DNA of 64,000 bases from Terrimonas_A sp040509495. Its GTDB lineage: Bacteria > Bacteroidota > Bacteroidia > Chitinophagales > Chitinophagaceae. The stretch lies in contig JBEVKW010000172.1 of assembly GCA_040509495.1 (NCBI GenBank), positions 11,297 to 75,296 of the forward strand. Direction: 5' to 3'. Shown here one piece after another: positions 8,789 through 17,781 of the stretch (its first letter is position 1; each line of letters begins with the position of its first letter). Position numbers and translations under genes: made by a program. The notes beneath the pieces were generated by a model. It worked only from the letters and a program-made list of their open reading frames with translations, was not told the DNA's origin and did not search any database.

Positions 8789-11074
8789 TTAAAACATTCC
8801 CTTTGAGAACCGAAACCCTATATTCAAATAGTTATTCAGATCCTTTGCCTGGTCGCAATAATTAAAACTAAACTCAAACGGCCCGATAGGCGTGTCAAGT
8901 CCTAATGTCAACCCATAACCTGACAAGAATTTTTGTGAATTGTTCGGCAACTGTTCCAGTAAAAAAGAATGATACATGATGTTGGCATTAGCTGCCGCAA
9001 AAATTGCACCTGCGATCTGGTAACGCCAGTTCACGTTCAGCTTTACCAGACTGTTCGTACGTAAGGATGCATCCTGTATTCCGGCAAAGGTCACCTGGTT
9101 GCGGAAAACAGGTTGCATACCACCCGCTACAAAATCATGGAAGAGCAACTGCCTGCTGTTGAAATTCGCATCAGCCTCTGCCTGTATGGTAATGATATTT
9201 CTTTGCCTGAAAGGCATCACATGTTGAACCTGGGCCTTTGCCCTGAGAAAACTTCCTGCATTACCTCCTATTGAATCAAGGTAATCGACAGGCACTCCCA
9301 TTGATTTAAACGTCAGTTTTTGAGATTGACTGACAATAGCGGACGGTTCCAGCAAGATGTATGTGCCCTTACGGGGTAAGAACAACTTGTCGAGTGTATT
9401 GTACTCATACCGCAGGTAAGGTTGTATATAATTATTCCTTCCGTAAAGATCGAATAACGATCGCGAAACAGGCTTTAGTGATACATGCTCAAGCCGCACC
9501 CCCAATCCATATAATTCCCTTCTTTTGTAAGCAACCTGCAATCGTGTGTCGAAATAAATATCAGATTGCTTGTAATTATTACCCGTTTCATTAAAATCGG
9601 TGTATTGCGAAAACTTCTGCTGTTCACCATAGATCTCCGTGACGGATGAGAGCGGAAACCTGCTGGAGCCCATGATCACTGAATGCCCTACTCTTATTCT
9701 CGGATTTTCAGAGATCCCTGCTGTAACATAACTTACACTTGGCTTCCCGACGAGATCCTCTTTAGTAAAATTGGCAATGAGCATTATCTTGGTCATCGTG
9801 CTGTAATGCAATCCCAGCTTCATTTTAAATGAAGGAAATTCCTCAGTGATGATATGCAGGTCTGCTATACCATTCTCCACGGGCAGCAGCTCATAGTACA
9901 GCTTGCTGAAATACCTGGTTCCATATGCGCGCCGCATAGCTGCTTCTAACTCTGTTGTACTATAGGTGGCGCCTTCTTCAAGATTCAGCATCCGCGAAAA
10001 ATAAGCCGGGCTGATCTGCCTTAAAGTATCTGTGATTATACGCCTGATCGTTATGCCGGCGGGAGTGGGCGGCAATGTTTTAGCCGGGGGCACTCCATAA
10101 ATTGCATTTAAGGAGTCTGCCAGATTTTTGAATACAGGATAATAAGCCAGGCCAGTTCTGACTCCAATTGTCATAATAGAATCGAATGAGCTAAAAGCAC
10201 CTGCAGAATAATCAGACAAAGGGTGGTCAACCACATAATCACAAAGCGCAACATCTTTCTTGCTTAACTCCTGCTCTCTAAAAAAAACGACATTCATTAA
10301 AACCTGCATCATGGATGTGATCGCTCCTGTTTCAGGCTGCGTAAAAGGATTGACGGTACTGCCTATCACGATATCGGCGCCCATCCCCTTCACATCACTT
10401 GCCGGAAAGTTTCTTACGATCCCGCCATCAACCAGCTTTACGCCGTTGTAGTCAACCGCCGTGAATACGCTTGGTATGGCCATGCTGGCTCTTACAGCAG
10501 TTAGCAGGCTGCCTGTGTCCAGCACAACGGCCTGTCCGGTCACAATATCAGTTGCGATACATTTGAATGGTCTGGGCAAATTCCTGAATTCCCTGATATG
10601 GTATACGGGATGATATAGCTGATCAAATTTCAACCATAGTTCTTCGGCTTCAAACAAACCGCTGGGTGATTTGAGCCTGCCATTCTTGAAAGGCATTTCA
10701 AGAGCATAACGCCCGTACTCGTCTTTCTGTTCCATGATGAACGAGTTCAGCGGCGGGCGGTTCAGCAGCAGGTCATTCCATTGTATTTTGCTTGCGAGCT
10801 GGTAGATAGAATCGCCGGTGTATCCTGCTGCATATAAACTTCCGATTACGGCTCCCATTGATGTACCTGTCACATAGTCGATCTGTAAACCTGCTGAATC
10901 AAGTGCTTTCAATAACCCGATATGGGCAAGACCTTTGGCCCCACCGCCGCTAAGGGTCAGCCCGATCTTGGGCCGCCCCGGCTGTTGCGCCGATGCAATT
11001 AAACCAGAAAAAATAAGGGTGCTGAATAAAAAACGAACAAATGATTTCCGTGATCTCATGAAGCGGCTATGCAT
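8789..11074 (-). CDS. Patatin-like phospholipase fused to BamA-like outer-membrane barrel
   Basis: 761 residues from the ATG at 11074 (another in-frame ATG at 11059 would also leave a good signal peptide; the frame is open to 11122). After the signal peptide comes a patatin domain with the oxyanion motif LSGGGAKGLAHIG, the nucleophile motif GTSMG and the partner aspartate in VDGGIVRNFP. Residues about 350-430 look like a POTRA domain, and the last ~330 residues are barrel-like, ending in a C-terminal aromatic residue (KGMF). This is the PlpD/type Vd layout, where a lipase domain is carried by a BamA/TamA-type 16-strand barrel. Acyl hydrolase activity at the cell surface or periplasm is the likely role. 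Confidence 0.88.
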   Translation of the reverse strand: MHSRFMRSRKSFVRFLFSTLIFSGLIASAQQPGRPKIGLTLSGGGAKGLAHIGLLKALDSAGLQIDYVTGTSMGAVIGSLYAAGYTGDSIYQLASKIQWNDLLLNRPPLNSFIMEQKDEYGRYALEMPFKNGRLKSPSGLFEAEELWLKFDQLYHPVYHIREFRNLPRPFKCIATDIVTGQAVVLDTGSLLTAVRASMAIPSVFTAVDYNGVKLVDGGIVRNFPASDVKGMGADIVIGSTVNPFTQPETGAITSMMQVLMNVVFFREQELSKKDVALCDYVVDHPLSDYSAGAFSSFDSIMTIGVRTGLAYYPVFKNLADSLNAIYGVPPAKTLPPTPAGITIRRIITDTLRQISPAYFSRMLNLEEGATYSTTELEAAMRRAYGTRYFSKLYYELLPVENGIADLHIITEEFPSFKMKLGLHYSTMTKIMLIANFTKEDLVGKPSVSYVTAGISENPRIRVGHSVIMGSSRFPLSSVTEIYGEQQKFSQYTDFNETGNNYKQSDIYFDTRLQVAYKRRELYGLGVRLEHVSLKPVSRSLFDLYGRNNYIQPYLRYEYNTLDKLFLPRKGTYILLEPSAIVSQSQKLTFKSMGVPVDYLDSIGGNAGSFLRAKAQVQHVMPFRQRNIITIQAEADANFNSRQLLFHDFVAGGMQPVFRNQVTFAGIQDASLRTNSLVKLNVNWRYQIAGAIFAAANANIMYHSFLLEQLPNNSQKFLSGYGLTLGLDTPIGPFEFSFNYCDQAKDLNNYLNIGFRFSKGMF

Positions 11075-11122
11075 TATTCTGTTAAGGTTGGTAGAACGAT
11101 ACCAATTTACAGATTTTTGCAT

Positions 11123-11422
11123 TCCATTCTAAGATCCGGGACAATTAACCACGAATAATACTGGCAGGGAAAGGTTTCCCATTGATACCTGAAACCTTTT
11201 AAACCACGACTTCCACCACTTTTGCTGATAAACTGGTAAGGTTACCCGGGTAGAATAGACGGACCTGCGCCTCAGCTAAGGACGCATTCTTTTGCCGTGC
11301 ATCATGAATTTCAGACGGGCTGCATACTTGCGCCAAAGCTACAGCCAGACGCCAGTCCGCAGCCCGCCTGTTCCTTCTTTCGTAGTGATTTCTATACAGA
11401 CTTTCAGTAGCTATTGTATGAA
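11123..11422. other. Intergenic region, 300 bp
   Basis: No gene is supported. It contains the hairpin at 11170-11200 and the presumed promoter of the patatin gene. Confidence 0.4.
11170..11200. terminator. 9-bp stem hairpin, possible terminator
   Basis: AAAGGTTTC (11170-11178) and GAAACCTTT (11191-11199) form a perfect 9-bp stem with a 12-nt loop, followed by a short T/A run on the plus strand. The only gene that would read into it is the minus-strand transporter ending at 11423, about 220 nt away, and its minus-strand tail is only TTTCCC. The direction is therefore unclear. Confidence 0.3.
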
Positions 11423-11863
11423 CTAAAACTTCTGAATAATAATTACTCCGATGATGATCAGGAACATACCACCCATCCTCCAGATATTGATGCTGTGTTG
11501 CTCCGCTACCAGGATCTTGAAATGATCAAACACCACGGCGATCACCATCTGCCCCGCCACTACCAGTCCGAATGTGAGCGCAGGCCCTATCCGTGGAAAT
11601 GCCAGCATGGTGATTGTTACAAAGAAAGCGCCCAGCGCGCCGCCGAGCCATGCATAGCCAGGTGCTGTTTTTATTCCAACCCAGGTAACTTCCTGTTTTG
11701 TGATGAGTACATACAGCAACAGGGAGACAGCGCCTACAAAAAAAGATAGCATCGATGCATACAGGGGGCTGTCAATCGATTTTCCCAGCCGGATATTCAC
11801 TCCCGCCTGTATAGGCAACAGCATACCCGAAACAAAGGCAAGAAAGATCCAAAGTGTTTTCAT
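11423..11863 (-). CDS. YdcZ-like (DMT superfamily, DUF606) membrane transporter
   Basis: 146 residues with about five hydrophobic segments, the size of the DUF606/YdcZ half-transporter family. Family features include the N-terminal LAFVSGMLLPIQAGVNIRLG helix, the central GGALGAFFVTITMLAFPRIGPALTF segment and a C-terminal helix ending GVIIIQKF. Members of this length are thought to act as dimers in the inner membrane; the substrate is unknown. Its downstream neighbour is the patatin gene, 350 bp away, so it is probably monocistronic. Confidence 0.85.
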   Translation of the reverse strand: MKTLWIFLAFVSGMLLPIQAGVNIRLGKSIDSPLYASMLSFFVGAVSLLLYVLITKQEVTWVGIKTAPGYAWLGGALGAFFVTITMLAFPRIGPALTFGLVVAGQMVIAVVFDHFKILVAEQHSINIWRMGGMFLIIIGVIIIQKF

Positions 11864-11910
11864 AAACAGTTTTAATAGATATCATTTTGTTGCCGATCAT
11901 CTGAAGCAGC

Positions 11911-12022
11911 CCGATGGCGTTGGGTAATGACGCGCGATAGTTCGCCGCATCAATGCAGGCTATACCGAACTCCTGATAATGGATCGACGTAATCTGCTAT
12001 CATTGACCTCCATCGCCATCGG
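11911..12022. repeat. 9-bp inverted repeat flanking about 95 bp
   Basis: CCGATGGCG (11911-11919) and CGCCATCGG (12014-12022) are perfect inverted copies bracketing the gap between the transporter and isochorismatase-like genes. No gene or clear element lies between them. It may be chance or the remains of a small element. Confidence 0.3.
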
Positions 12023-12032
12023 CCGATCCCAT

Positions 12033-12728
12033 CTAATGCTTTAACATATCCTGTGCATACTGGATCCCTACTCCATATGAACCGCCAAATCTTTTGATCA
12101 GATCGGTTACGCCTTTATAAGTCTCGCTTCTGGCCCAATCGCGTTGCAGCTCGAGAATATACTGCATAGCCGTCATTGGCTTTACACCTGCCTGTATCAT
12201 CCTGTTGACAGCCATTTCATGCGCCTCTCTGCTTACATCACCGCTTGCATCAGTGATCACATACACGTCGAACCCTTCTGCTTTTGCGGATAAGGCCGGC
12301 CCAACAATACATACGCTTGTCCATAGTCCCGCAAACACGAGCTTCTTTTTATTTTTCGCCACAATGGCTTTTTGAGCATTCAGATCTTCCCAGCAATTCA
12401 TGGTTGTTCTGTCGATACTGAGATTCGCCGCGTAGAATTCAGTGATCTCCGGGAATACCGGACCGCTGAATGTTTTGGCAGCTACAGTAGTAACAACCGT
12501 TGGAATATTAAATATTTTAGACGCCCCGGCAAGAATGCCTGCATTGTTTCTCAAAACTTCCATTTCGATATTCTTTGTGGCAAAACCCATTTGGCTTTGA
12601 TGATCCACCAGTACCAGCGCATGATTTAGCGGATTCAGCAACTCGGGAGATGGTTTTTGCGCATACGACTGTACAGTAAAAACTGTGGTAAAAAAAAGTA
12701 CTGCTATTGAATTGATTGTTCTTTTCAT
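12033..12728 (-). CDS. Isochorismatase-like cysteine hydrolase with signal peptide
   Basis: 231 residues. Residues 1-23 form a signal peptide (ending SYAQ), which is unusual because this family is normally cytoplasmic. The core has the isochorismatase fold motifs: LVLVDHQSQM with the catalytic aspartate (Asp42), KIFNIPTVVTTV, and the nucleophile motif GLWTSVCIVGP (Cys140). Its closest relatives are YcaC-like hydrolases. A very similar paralogue with a signal peptide is at 44500-45201, and a third, without one, is at 33960-34613. It is the last gene of a minus-strand run with three alpha/beta hydrolases and an AraC regulator. Likely an amidase or hydrolase of a small molecule in the periplasm; the substrate is unknown. 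Confidence 0.88.
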   Translation of the reverse strand: MKRTINSIAVLFFTTVFTVQSYAQKPSPELLNPLNHALVLVDHQSQMGFATKNIEMEVLRNNAGILAGASKIFNIPTVVTTVAAKTFSGPVFPEITEFYAANLSIDRTTMNCWEDLNAQKAIVAKNKKKLVFAGLWTSVCIVGPALSAKAEGFDVYVITDASGDVSREAHEMAVNRMIQAGVKPMTAMQYILELQRDWARSETYKGVTDLIKRFGGSYGVGIQYAQDMLKH

Positions 12729-13063
12729 AATGTCTGTTTGGTTTGATTTGTTTTGGTTAATCTTAAAAGAAACCTACCCTTAACTCCTTCAACTGGCCGG
12801 CATAGTTTCCCGCAGATGACGCAGATTTTGACAGCCTTTCTCAGGAGATGTTTTTCTGTTTCTGTCATGTTTACCGTTTATGATGCAGATGGCGCAGATA
12901 ATTTCATTACATCCTGTAATGATCTGTGGTATCTGTGTTACCGAAAAGCAGCGATCCAGAAAAGCGGCTACCTCAGCTACAGCAAAGGAGAACATGCGAC
13001 ATCTGGGGGAAATTACAGCAATCAATCAAAATGGTGTTCTTAACGGCAGGTTTAAATACCTGG
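12729..13063. other. Intergenic region with a CGCAGAT-type repeat
   Basis: About 335 bp without a supported gene. Most of it is the repeat element at 12795-12945. The promoter for the isochorismatase-like gene should lie next to 12728; a T-rich tract is present there but no clear boxes. Confidence 0.4.
12795..12945. repeat. CGCAGAT-type intergenic palindromic repeat, copy 1
   Basis: Begins GGCCGGCATAG followed by TTTCCCGCAGATGACGCAGA, almost the same as the start of the element at 34635. Further in, CAGAT-rich sequence and TCATTACA/TGTAATGA form an inverted repeat (centre near 12911). The right end carries ATCTGTG repeats. It is more degenerate than the 34.6-kb copy. Confidence 0.5.
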
Positions 13064-13261
13064 TCAATCTGTTGCATCGTCAGTCTTCTTCAGCTGCAAC
13101 AGCTTCGCCTCTTCCTGTGCAAGCACAGGCCCCCACAAGCTATCCCCGCATTCGTCCGGCAAATTGGGAATCGGTTCTACCTGTTGCCGCAAGCCTGCTT
13201 TCTGCTTTTCGCCATCGCCCGAATGCTGTATAGGATCAATGTTGGGATCTTTCTTGTCCAT
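13064..13261 (-). CDS. Small charged hypothetical protein
   Basis: 65 residues, highly polar, beginning MDKKDPNIDPIQHSGDGEKQ, with no signal peptide or membrane segment. I do not recognise a family. The composition (rich in Asp, Glu, Lys, Gln, Pro, with little repetition) looks like genuine soluble protein rather than a shadow frame, and it sits in line 62 bp behind the alpha/beta hydrolase gene ending at 13324. It may be the distal gene of that operon. Confidence 0.45.
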   Translation of the reverse strand: MDKKDPNIDPIQHSGDGEKQKAGLRQQVEPIPNLPDECGDSLWGPVLAQEEAKLLQLKKTDDATD

Positions 13262-13323
13262 ATCTTTTTTTGTTTTTAGAAAATAAATTGGAATGAGAAG
13301 GCCAGGTACTGTAAGGTCGTTTC

Positions 13324-14235
13324 TTACTCAGCGGTTTGTTCTGCCTGAAGTTTGGTGGTTGATGTGCGCGACACTTTCCTGTCAAGGAAATCCCTGATCG
13401 TTGAAGCGATCTCTCCGCAGAAACTTTCGAGGGCAAAGTGACCCGTTGGATATAAATGGAATTCAAGATTCTTCACATCCTTTTTATAGGCCTCAGCGCC
13501 CACGCCCGGGAAAATATAATCGTCTTTACCGTATACGATCAGCATCTCCGGATCGTATTTCCGCAAATACGCCTGCCAGTTGGGATATTGCTTTACATTA
13601 TTCCTGTAATCATAAAACATAGCGATCTGTATATCGTCATTTTCGGGCCGAAGCAGGTGGCGCAGATCGATCTCCCAGTTGTCAGGAGAGATCACATCCG
13701 TATCAGGTACATTATGCGTGTATTGCCATTTCAGTCCTTCGGGGCTATGAAAGGCCCTGCATTTCTCAATAGCATCCTGGTCATTTCTGTCTTTCCACAA
13801 TGCTTTGATCGGATCCCAGAAAGTTTCCAGGCCTTCTTCATAGCAACAACCGTTTTGCACGATCAGCGACTCGATTTTTTCCGGATATTTTGATGCCAGT
13901 GTCCAGCCGACTGGTGCGCCGTAATCCATCAGGTAAAGGCTGTACTTTTCAATTCCCAGTTGATCGAGCAGGCCTTCTACAATGGCAGCAAAATTACTGA
14001 ACGAGTATTCAAACGCTGCGATAGGTGGCTGTTCACTACGGCCATATCCCGGATAGTCTGGCGCGATCAAGTGATACCTGTCTGACAGATCATTGATCAG
14101 GTTGCGGAACATATGTGAGGAAGTAGGATATCCGTGCAGCAATACAAGTGTGGGTGCATCAGCCGGACCAGCTTCCCTGAAAAAAATCTCCACTCCATTT
14201 ACAGTTAAAAATCTGTACTGTGTTTTGTTTGTCAT
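13324..14235 (-). CDS. Alpha/beta hydrolase with Asp nucleophile (haloalkane dehalogenase/epoxide hydrolase type)
   Basis: 303 residues, no signal peptide. The N-terminal REAG...LLHGYPTSSHMF holds the oxyanion HG motif (34-35). The nucleophile elbow reads YLMDYGAPVG, so the nucleophile is Asp104, not Ser. YGKDDYIFPG and PTGHFALE supply the acid and the histidine. An Asp nucleophile with this lid arrangement is typical of haloalkane dehalogenases and epoxide hydrolases. It is paralogous to 15128-16006 (shared SSHMFR, HLIAPDYPG and Asp104). It is in a same-strand run with two other hydrolases and an AraC regulator. The actual substrate is unknown. Confidence 0.85.
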   Translation of the reverse strand: MTNKTQYRFLTVNGVEIFFREAGPADAPTLVLLHGYPTSSHMFRNLINDLSDRYHLIAPDYPGYGRSEQPPIAAFEYSFSNFAAIVEGLLDQLGIEKYSLYLMDYGAPVGWTLASKYPEKIESLIVQNGCCYEEGLETFWDPIKALWKDRNDQDAIEKCRAFHSPEGLKWQYTHNVPDTDVISPDNWEIDLRHLLRPENDDIQIAMFYDYRNNVKQYPNWQAYLRKYDPEMLIVYGKDDYIFPGVGAEAYKKDVKNLEFHLYPTGHFALESFCGEIASTIRDFLDRKVSRTSTTKLQAEQTAE

Positions 14236-14278
14236 CTTTTTAAATTTTATTGTTAGAAAATATAATTGGTTGATTGGT

Positions 14279-15085
14279 TTATTTTTCGCCCGCAGCTTTT
14301 AAAATAACTTTGGCTACTTCTTCAGGTTTTGATAACATGGAGACGTGACTTGCCGGAAGATGCGTAGTGATAGCACCGATGTTCTTCGCCATTTCCTTCT
14401 CGAGTTGCGGTGAAATGATCTGGTCATTGTCTGATACGATGTAATAAGAGGGTTTGTTCTTCCATGCAGGCTTGGTGATCTTAGCGCCAAGTGTACTTAC
14501 ATGAAAACGGCCCTGCACTGCTGCAATATTCTTCGCTTCCTGCGGCGGCAGGTCTTGTGCAAAATACCTGACCACTGTTTCTTCTTTTAAACGGATATAA
14601 CCATCGGTCACCACCGGATCGCTCAATCCCGGAACACCAGGCACCTTCCTCACCTCGTGCGCATCTTTGCTGAGGCTTTCGATGCTTTGTCCCGCATCAG
14701 GTGCATAGGCTGCTACATACACAAGCGCTTTCACTTTTTCCGCATTCCCTGCTTCCGTAATAACAACGCCACCCCATGAATGACCAACGAGGATAACATC
14801 ACCCTGAACTTCTGCAAGGGCTCTTTCTGTAAAAGCCACATCGTCGCTTAAAGAGGTAAGCGGGTTCTGCACACTGATGGTTTGATAACCTTTCTTTTGC
14901 AGGATCGGTATCACTTTGTTCCATGATGAACCGTCGGCAAATGCACCGTGTACCAATACAATGGTCGGCTTGCCTGCAGGATCCTGTGTTGTTGAGGGTT
15001 TACTTATATCGGCCAGGTAAAGACCAGATAGTAAAGAGAAAATCAGGGCGATGCTGCCCAGGTAGTTTGATCTCAGCTTTTTCAT
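14279..15085 (-). CDS. Exported alpha/beta hydrolase (Ser nucleophile)
   Basis: 268 residues. A hydrophobic N-terminus (about 8-25) acts as signal peptide or anchor, followed by IVLVHGAFADGSSW (oxyanion loop) and the elbow VGHSWGGVV with nucleophile Ser103. The acid is probably in VSDNDQIISP and the histidine in PASHVSMLSKP. This subgroup (HGAFADGSSW, NPLTSL) resembles plant-esterase-like EstC/MhpC relatives common next to isochorismatase genes. It lies 43 bp after and 43 bp before its hydrolase neighbours. A decayed relative, with the same HGAFADASGW motif, is at 45232-45584 in the second cluster. Confidence 0.87.
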   Translation of the reverse strand: MKKLRSNYLGSIALIFSLLSGLYLADISKPSTTQDPAGKPTIVLVHGAFADGSSWNKVIPILQKKGYQTISVQNPLTSLSDDVAFTERALAEVQGDVILVGHSWGGVVITEAGNAEKVKALVYVAAYAPDAGQSIESLSKDAHEVRKVPGVPGLSDPVVTDGYIRLKEETVVRYFAQDLPPQEAKNIAAVQGRFHVSTLGAKITKPAWKNKPSYYIVSDNDQIISPQLEKEMAKNIGAITTHLPASHVSMLSKPEEVAKVILKAAGEK

Positions 15086-15127
15086 TTTGCGTTTTTTGGT
15101 TTGATGAATGGTTATTGATCGTACCGC

Positions 15128-16006
15128 TCACAATGTGTTGCTTGTTTTGCGGTCATAAATGAAACGATGTATCAACTCTGCCACATACTGGTGATGCTCT
15201 TCGAGCAGGCAATGTCCTCCGTCGATCTGCACTATTTCTGCAGCAGGAAGGTCTTTTTTATACGCCTCTGCTCCTGCCGCGATGAACATCGCATCATTCT
15301 TTCCCCAGAGCACCAGTGTTTCAGGCAATGAGGTCCTCAAATATTCTTGCCATTCGGGGTATTTCAGATAATTATGCTGGTAATCGCGGAAGAGGGCCAA
15401 TTGGATTGTATCGTTTCCCGGCCTGTCGAGATAATACTGATCCGTGATATAGCTATCGGGATTGACTGTAGCAGGATCACCCGCACCGTGCAGGTATTGC
15501 CATTTGGTAGCATCCAGGCTTAAGAAAAATCGAACAGCTTTTTCATTTTCCTCATCCGGTTGTTGTGCGTACTGCGTCAGTGGTTGCAATAATGACCCCA
15601 ACCCTTCTGCATACGCATTTGCATTTTGAATGATCAGTGCGCGGAAAAGCCCCGGCCGGCGGACGGCAATTCTCATTCCTACTGGTCCGCCATAATCCTG
15701 CATATAAAGTATGATGTTGTTTAGTTGAAGCTCATCGATAAACCGTTCGATCACTATCGAAAGGTTATCAAATGTGTAAGTGAATTCCTTCACATCCGGC
15801 GCATGGCTCTGTCCAAATCCGGGGTAGTCCGGCGCTATGAGGTGAAAGGAATCCGACAGTTCCCTGATCAGATCCCTGAACATATGCGAGGAAGACGGGA
15901 ACCCGTGTAATAAAAGCAATGTGGGCTGATCTTTGCTGCCCGCTTCACGATAAAAAATATCGATACCATTGATGGCTACCGTTCGGTAGAATATTTTGTT
16001 TTTCAT
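15128..16006 (-). CDS. Alpha/beta hydrolase with Asp nucleophile, paralogue of the 13.3-kb gene
   Basis: 292 residues, cytoplasmic. It shares the layout and many residues with the protein at 13324-14235: LLHGFPSSSHMFRDLI, HLIAPDYPGFG and elbow YMQDYGGPVG with Asp104. LWGKNDAMF and IDGGHCLLEE probably provide the acid and histidine. It belongs to the haloalkane dehalogenase/epoxide hydrolase branch by motif. The two similar genes separated by an unrelated hydrolase suggest local duplication. It is 40 bp downstream of the AraC-family regulator on the same strand, which may control the run. Confidence 0.85.
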   Translation of the reverse strand: MKNKIFYRTVAINGIDIFYREAGSKDQPTLLLLHGFPSSSHMFRDLIRELSDSFHLIAPDYPGFGQSHAPDVKEFTYTFDNLSIVIERFIDELQLNNIILYMQDYGGPVGMRIAVRRPGLFRALIIQNANAYAEGLGSLLQPLTQYAQQPDEENEKAVRFFLSLDATKWQYLHGAGDPATVNPDSYITDQYYLDRPGNDTIQLALFRDYQHNYLKYPEWQEYLRTSLPETLVLWGKNDAMFIAAGAEAYKKDLPAAEIVQIDGGHCLLEEHHQYVAELIHRFIYDRKTSNTL

Positions 16007-16046
16007 CTTTTGTTTTTCTTTGTCGATAATTTTTTTGATCGCTCTC

Positions 16047-16934
16047 CTATGCCGGATAAACTTCCAGGTTGGCTAACTCATACTTCTTCACTTCGGAAAA
16101 ATTCTTTCCGCTTCCTTTTTTAAAGAACTTGCTGAAATGAGCATAGTCGCTGAAGCCAAGATCGCAGGCCACTTCTTTAAGACTGGCACCGGTGAGATTC
16201 ACTTTCCTGATGGCCTCCATGATGACCCGTCTCCGGATATGTGAGCTGGCAGACTTTCCTGTTGCCTTTTTGATCGCAAGGTTCAGGTAACTGGGAGTAA
16301 TGGAAAGCAGGGCTGCATAGTCGGACACCTTTTTGTTGGTTCTGAAATTCTTTTCCAGCAGAACATTGAACCGCTGGATCAGTAAGAACTTTCTTCCATC
16401 ATCGGGATCGTCACGCAGCCGGTTGATCTTTCTCATCAGGTTGAACAGTAACACGTTCATAAATCCGCTCAGGATCTGCAGCTTGAAATTGCTTTGTGTC
16501 TCGAACTCTACGCGCATCATCTCGCACAACTTTATACTCTCATACATCGCTGTTTCTTCTAACCTGATCACGTCTTTCTGCAAAGACATTACCTGGAACG
16601 CCGGAAAATACAAACCGGCAAACTCCCTGTCGCCGCTGAGGATAAGCGCCTGGTTAAACCGTATCAGGAAGCCCTCAGTATCTTTACCTGTTTCAACCCG
16701 GTTATACCTGTTGCGCGATGTGCAGTAAAAACTATTGGCAGAAAGTAGCGGCCTGCTTTCCGGTAATGCAAGTGTTGCTTTGCCGCGCGAGACCAGGCAG
16801 ATCTCAAACATATCCTCTCCTACAGGTGCGTCTTGCAGATCTGGAAGGTTTGAAAGGGGTTGTATGCTGAAATAAGCATACTGACCGGGCATTTTAAAAG
16901 CCGGAGGAGCATCGGCTGTAAAGATTTTCTTCAT
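16047..16934 (-). CDS. AraC family transcription regulator
   Basis: 295 residues. The N-terminal ~150 residues are a cupin-like sensing half. Residues about 185-285 form the double helix-turn-helix, with recognisable signatures VSDYAALLSITPSYLNLAIKKATGKSA and the second helix set LKEVACDLGFSDYAHFSKFFKK. It is the first regulator in the hydrolase run: the S33-type hydrolase gene ends 4 bp upstream of its start and the Asp-nucleophile hydrolase begins 40 bp downstream. Co-transcription with its likely targets is therefore probable. The inducer is unknown. Confidence 0.9.
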   Translation of the reverse strand: MKKIFTADAPPAFKMPGQYAYFSIQPLSNLPDLQDAPVGEDMFEICLVSRGKATLALPESRPLLSANSFYCTSRNRYNRVETGKDTEGFLIRFNQALILSGDREFAGLYFPAFQVMSLQKDVIRLEETAMYESIKLCEMMRVEFETQSNFKLQILSGFMNVLLFNLMRKINRLRDDPDDGRKFLLIQRFNVLLEKNFRTNKKVSDYAALLSITPSYLNLAIKKATGKSASSHIRRRVIMEAIRKVNLTGASLKEVACDLGFSDYAHFSKFFKKGSGKNFSEVKKYELANLEVYPA

Positions 16935-16938
16935 TGCA

Positions 16939-17781
16939 TTAAAGTCTTTGAGTGAGCCAGCTGATTATATCATTTAAAACAACCTCATTATCGAGGTCGT
17001 TCAACAGATCATGATAATGTCCTTCATACAACTTCAGCTCCCGGTCAATGGAAGAAACATGTTGCATGATGTACTTGCTTCCCGAGGGCTTTGTTGCCCT
17101 GTCTGCCGTTCCATGAAGAAGCAAGAGAGGGAGTGTGATCCGGCTGATCTCTTTCTTCATAAAGGCTGATGCCAGCAGCAGTTGCTGCATCGTTTTAACG
17201 GGTTGCTTCTCATTGATCGTTAGCGGATCATTTGTCATCGCATTCACAACAGCCATATCTCGGGAGAAGTCGGCATTCTTCAATTGGATCAGCTTTGCAT
17301 GCGGAATAAAATGAGCCAGCATTTTTATAATGCCCAGTGCAAAACCGGGAGCTGGCAACTGAAAGGCAATGCTCTCAGATATGAGGCCCTGTAACTTATC
17401 TTGATAAAGAATTGCATACACTGAGGCGAAGACACTGCCGGCACTATGTCCGAATAAAAAAATGGGTAACGGCGGCTGTGAGGTCGCGATCCTGACTAAT
17501 TCATTAATGTCAGCAATAATATCGCGATAGTCGTTGATGTAATAACGTTCACCGTCGGAATGGCCCCGCCCCCGTAGATCCAGTGCATACACATCAAAAT
17601 CATTTTCCGTTAACCGGAGAGCCAGCTTTTGAAAATAATAGCTATGTGAGTTCAGGCCATGAACAAGCAACACAATTCCTTTTGGATTGTTGTTCGTCTT
17701 CCATACACGATAAAAAATAGTCTGTCCATCATTTGTTTTAAAGTCAGCAGTAAACTGGCTGTCGTTTGGATGCATAAGCAT
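16939..17781 (-). CDS. Alpha/beta hydrolase, monoacylglycerol lipase-like (S33/Hydrolase_4)
   Basis: 280 residues, no signal peptide. The features are those of the lysophospholipase/monoglyceride lipase family: LLVHGLNSHSYYF, the ALDLRGRGHSDGERYYI motif, elbow FGHSAGS with nucleophile Ser113, LLLHGTADRATKPSGS carrying the acid and a C-terminal EGHYHDLLND histidine. Expected to hydrolyse monoacylglycerols or short esters in the cytoplasm. It is the promoter-proximal gene of the minus-strand hydrolase run and ends 4 bp before the AraC gene. Confidence 0.87.
   Translation of the reverse strand: MLMHPNDSQFTADFKTNDGQTIFYRVWKTNNNPKGIVLLVHGLNSHSYYFQKLALRLTENDFDVYALDLRGRGHSDGERYYINDYRDIIADINELVRIATSQPPLPIFLFGHSAGSVFASVYAILYQDKLQGLISESIAFQLPAPGFALGIIKMLAHFIPHAKLIQLKNADFSRDMAVVNAMTNDPLTINEKQPVKTMQQLLLASAFMKKEISRITLPLLLLHGTADRATKPSGSKYIMQHVSSIDRELKLYEGHYHDLLNDLDNEVVLNDIISWLTQRL

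Noticed and set aside
12880..13279. Two overlapping 117-codon plus-strand frames
   Set aside because: They run through the CGCAGAT repeat and antisense to the small minus-strand protein; no domain.
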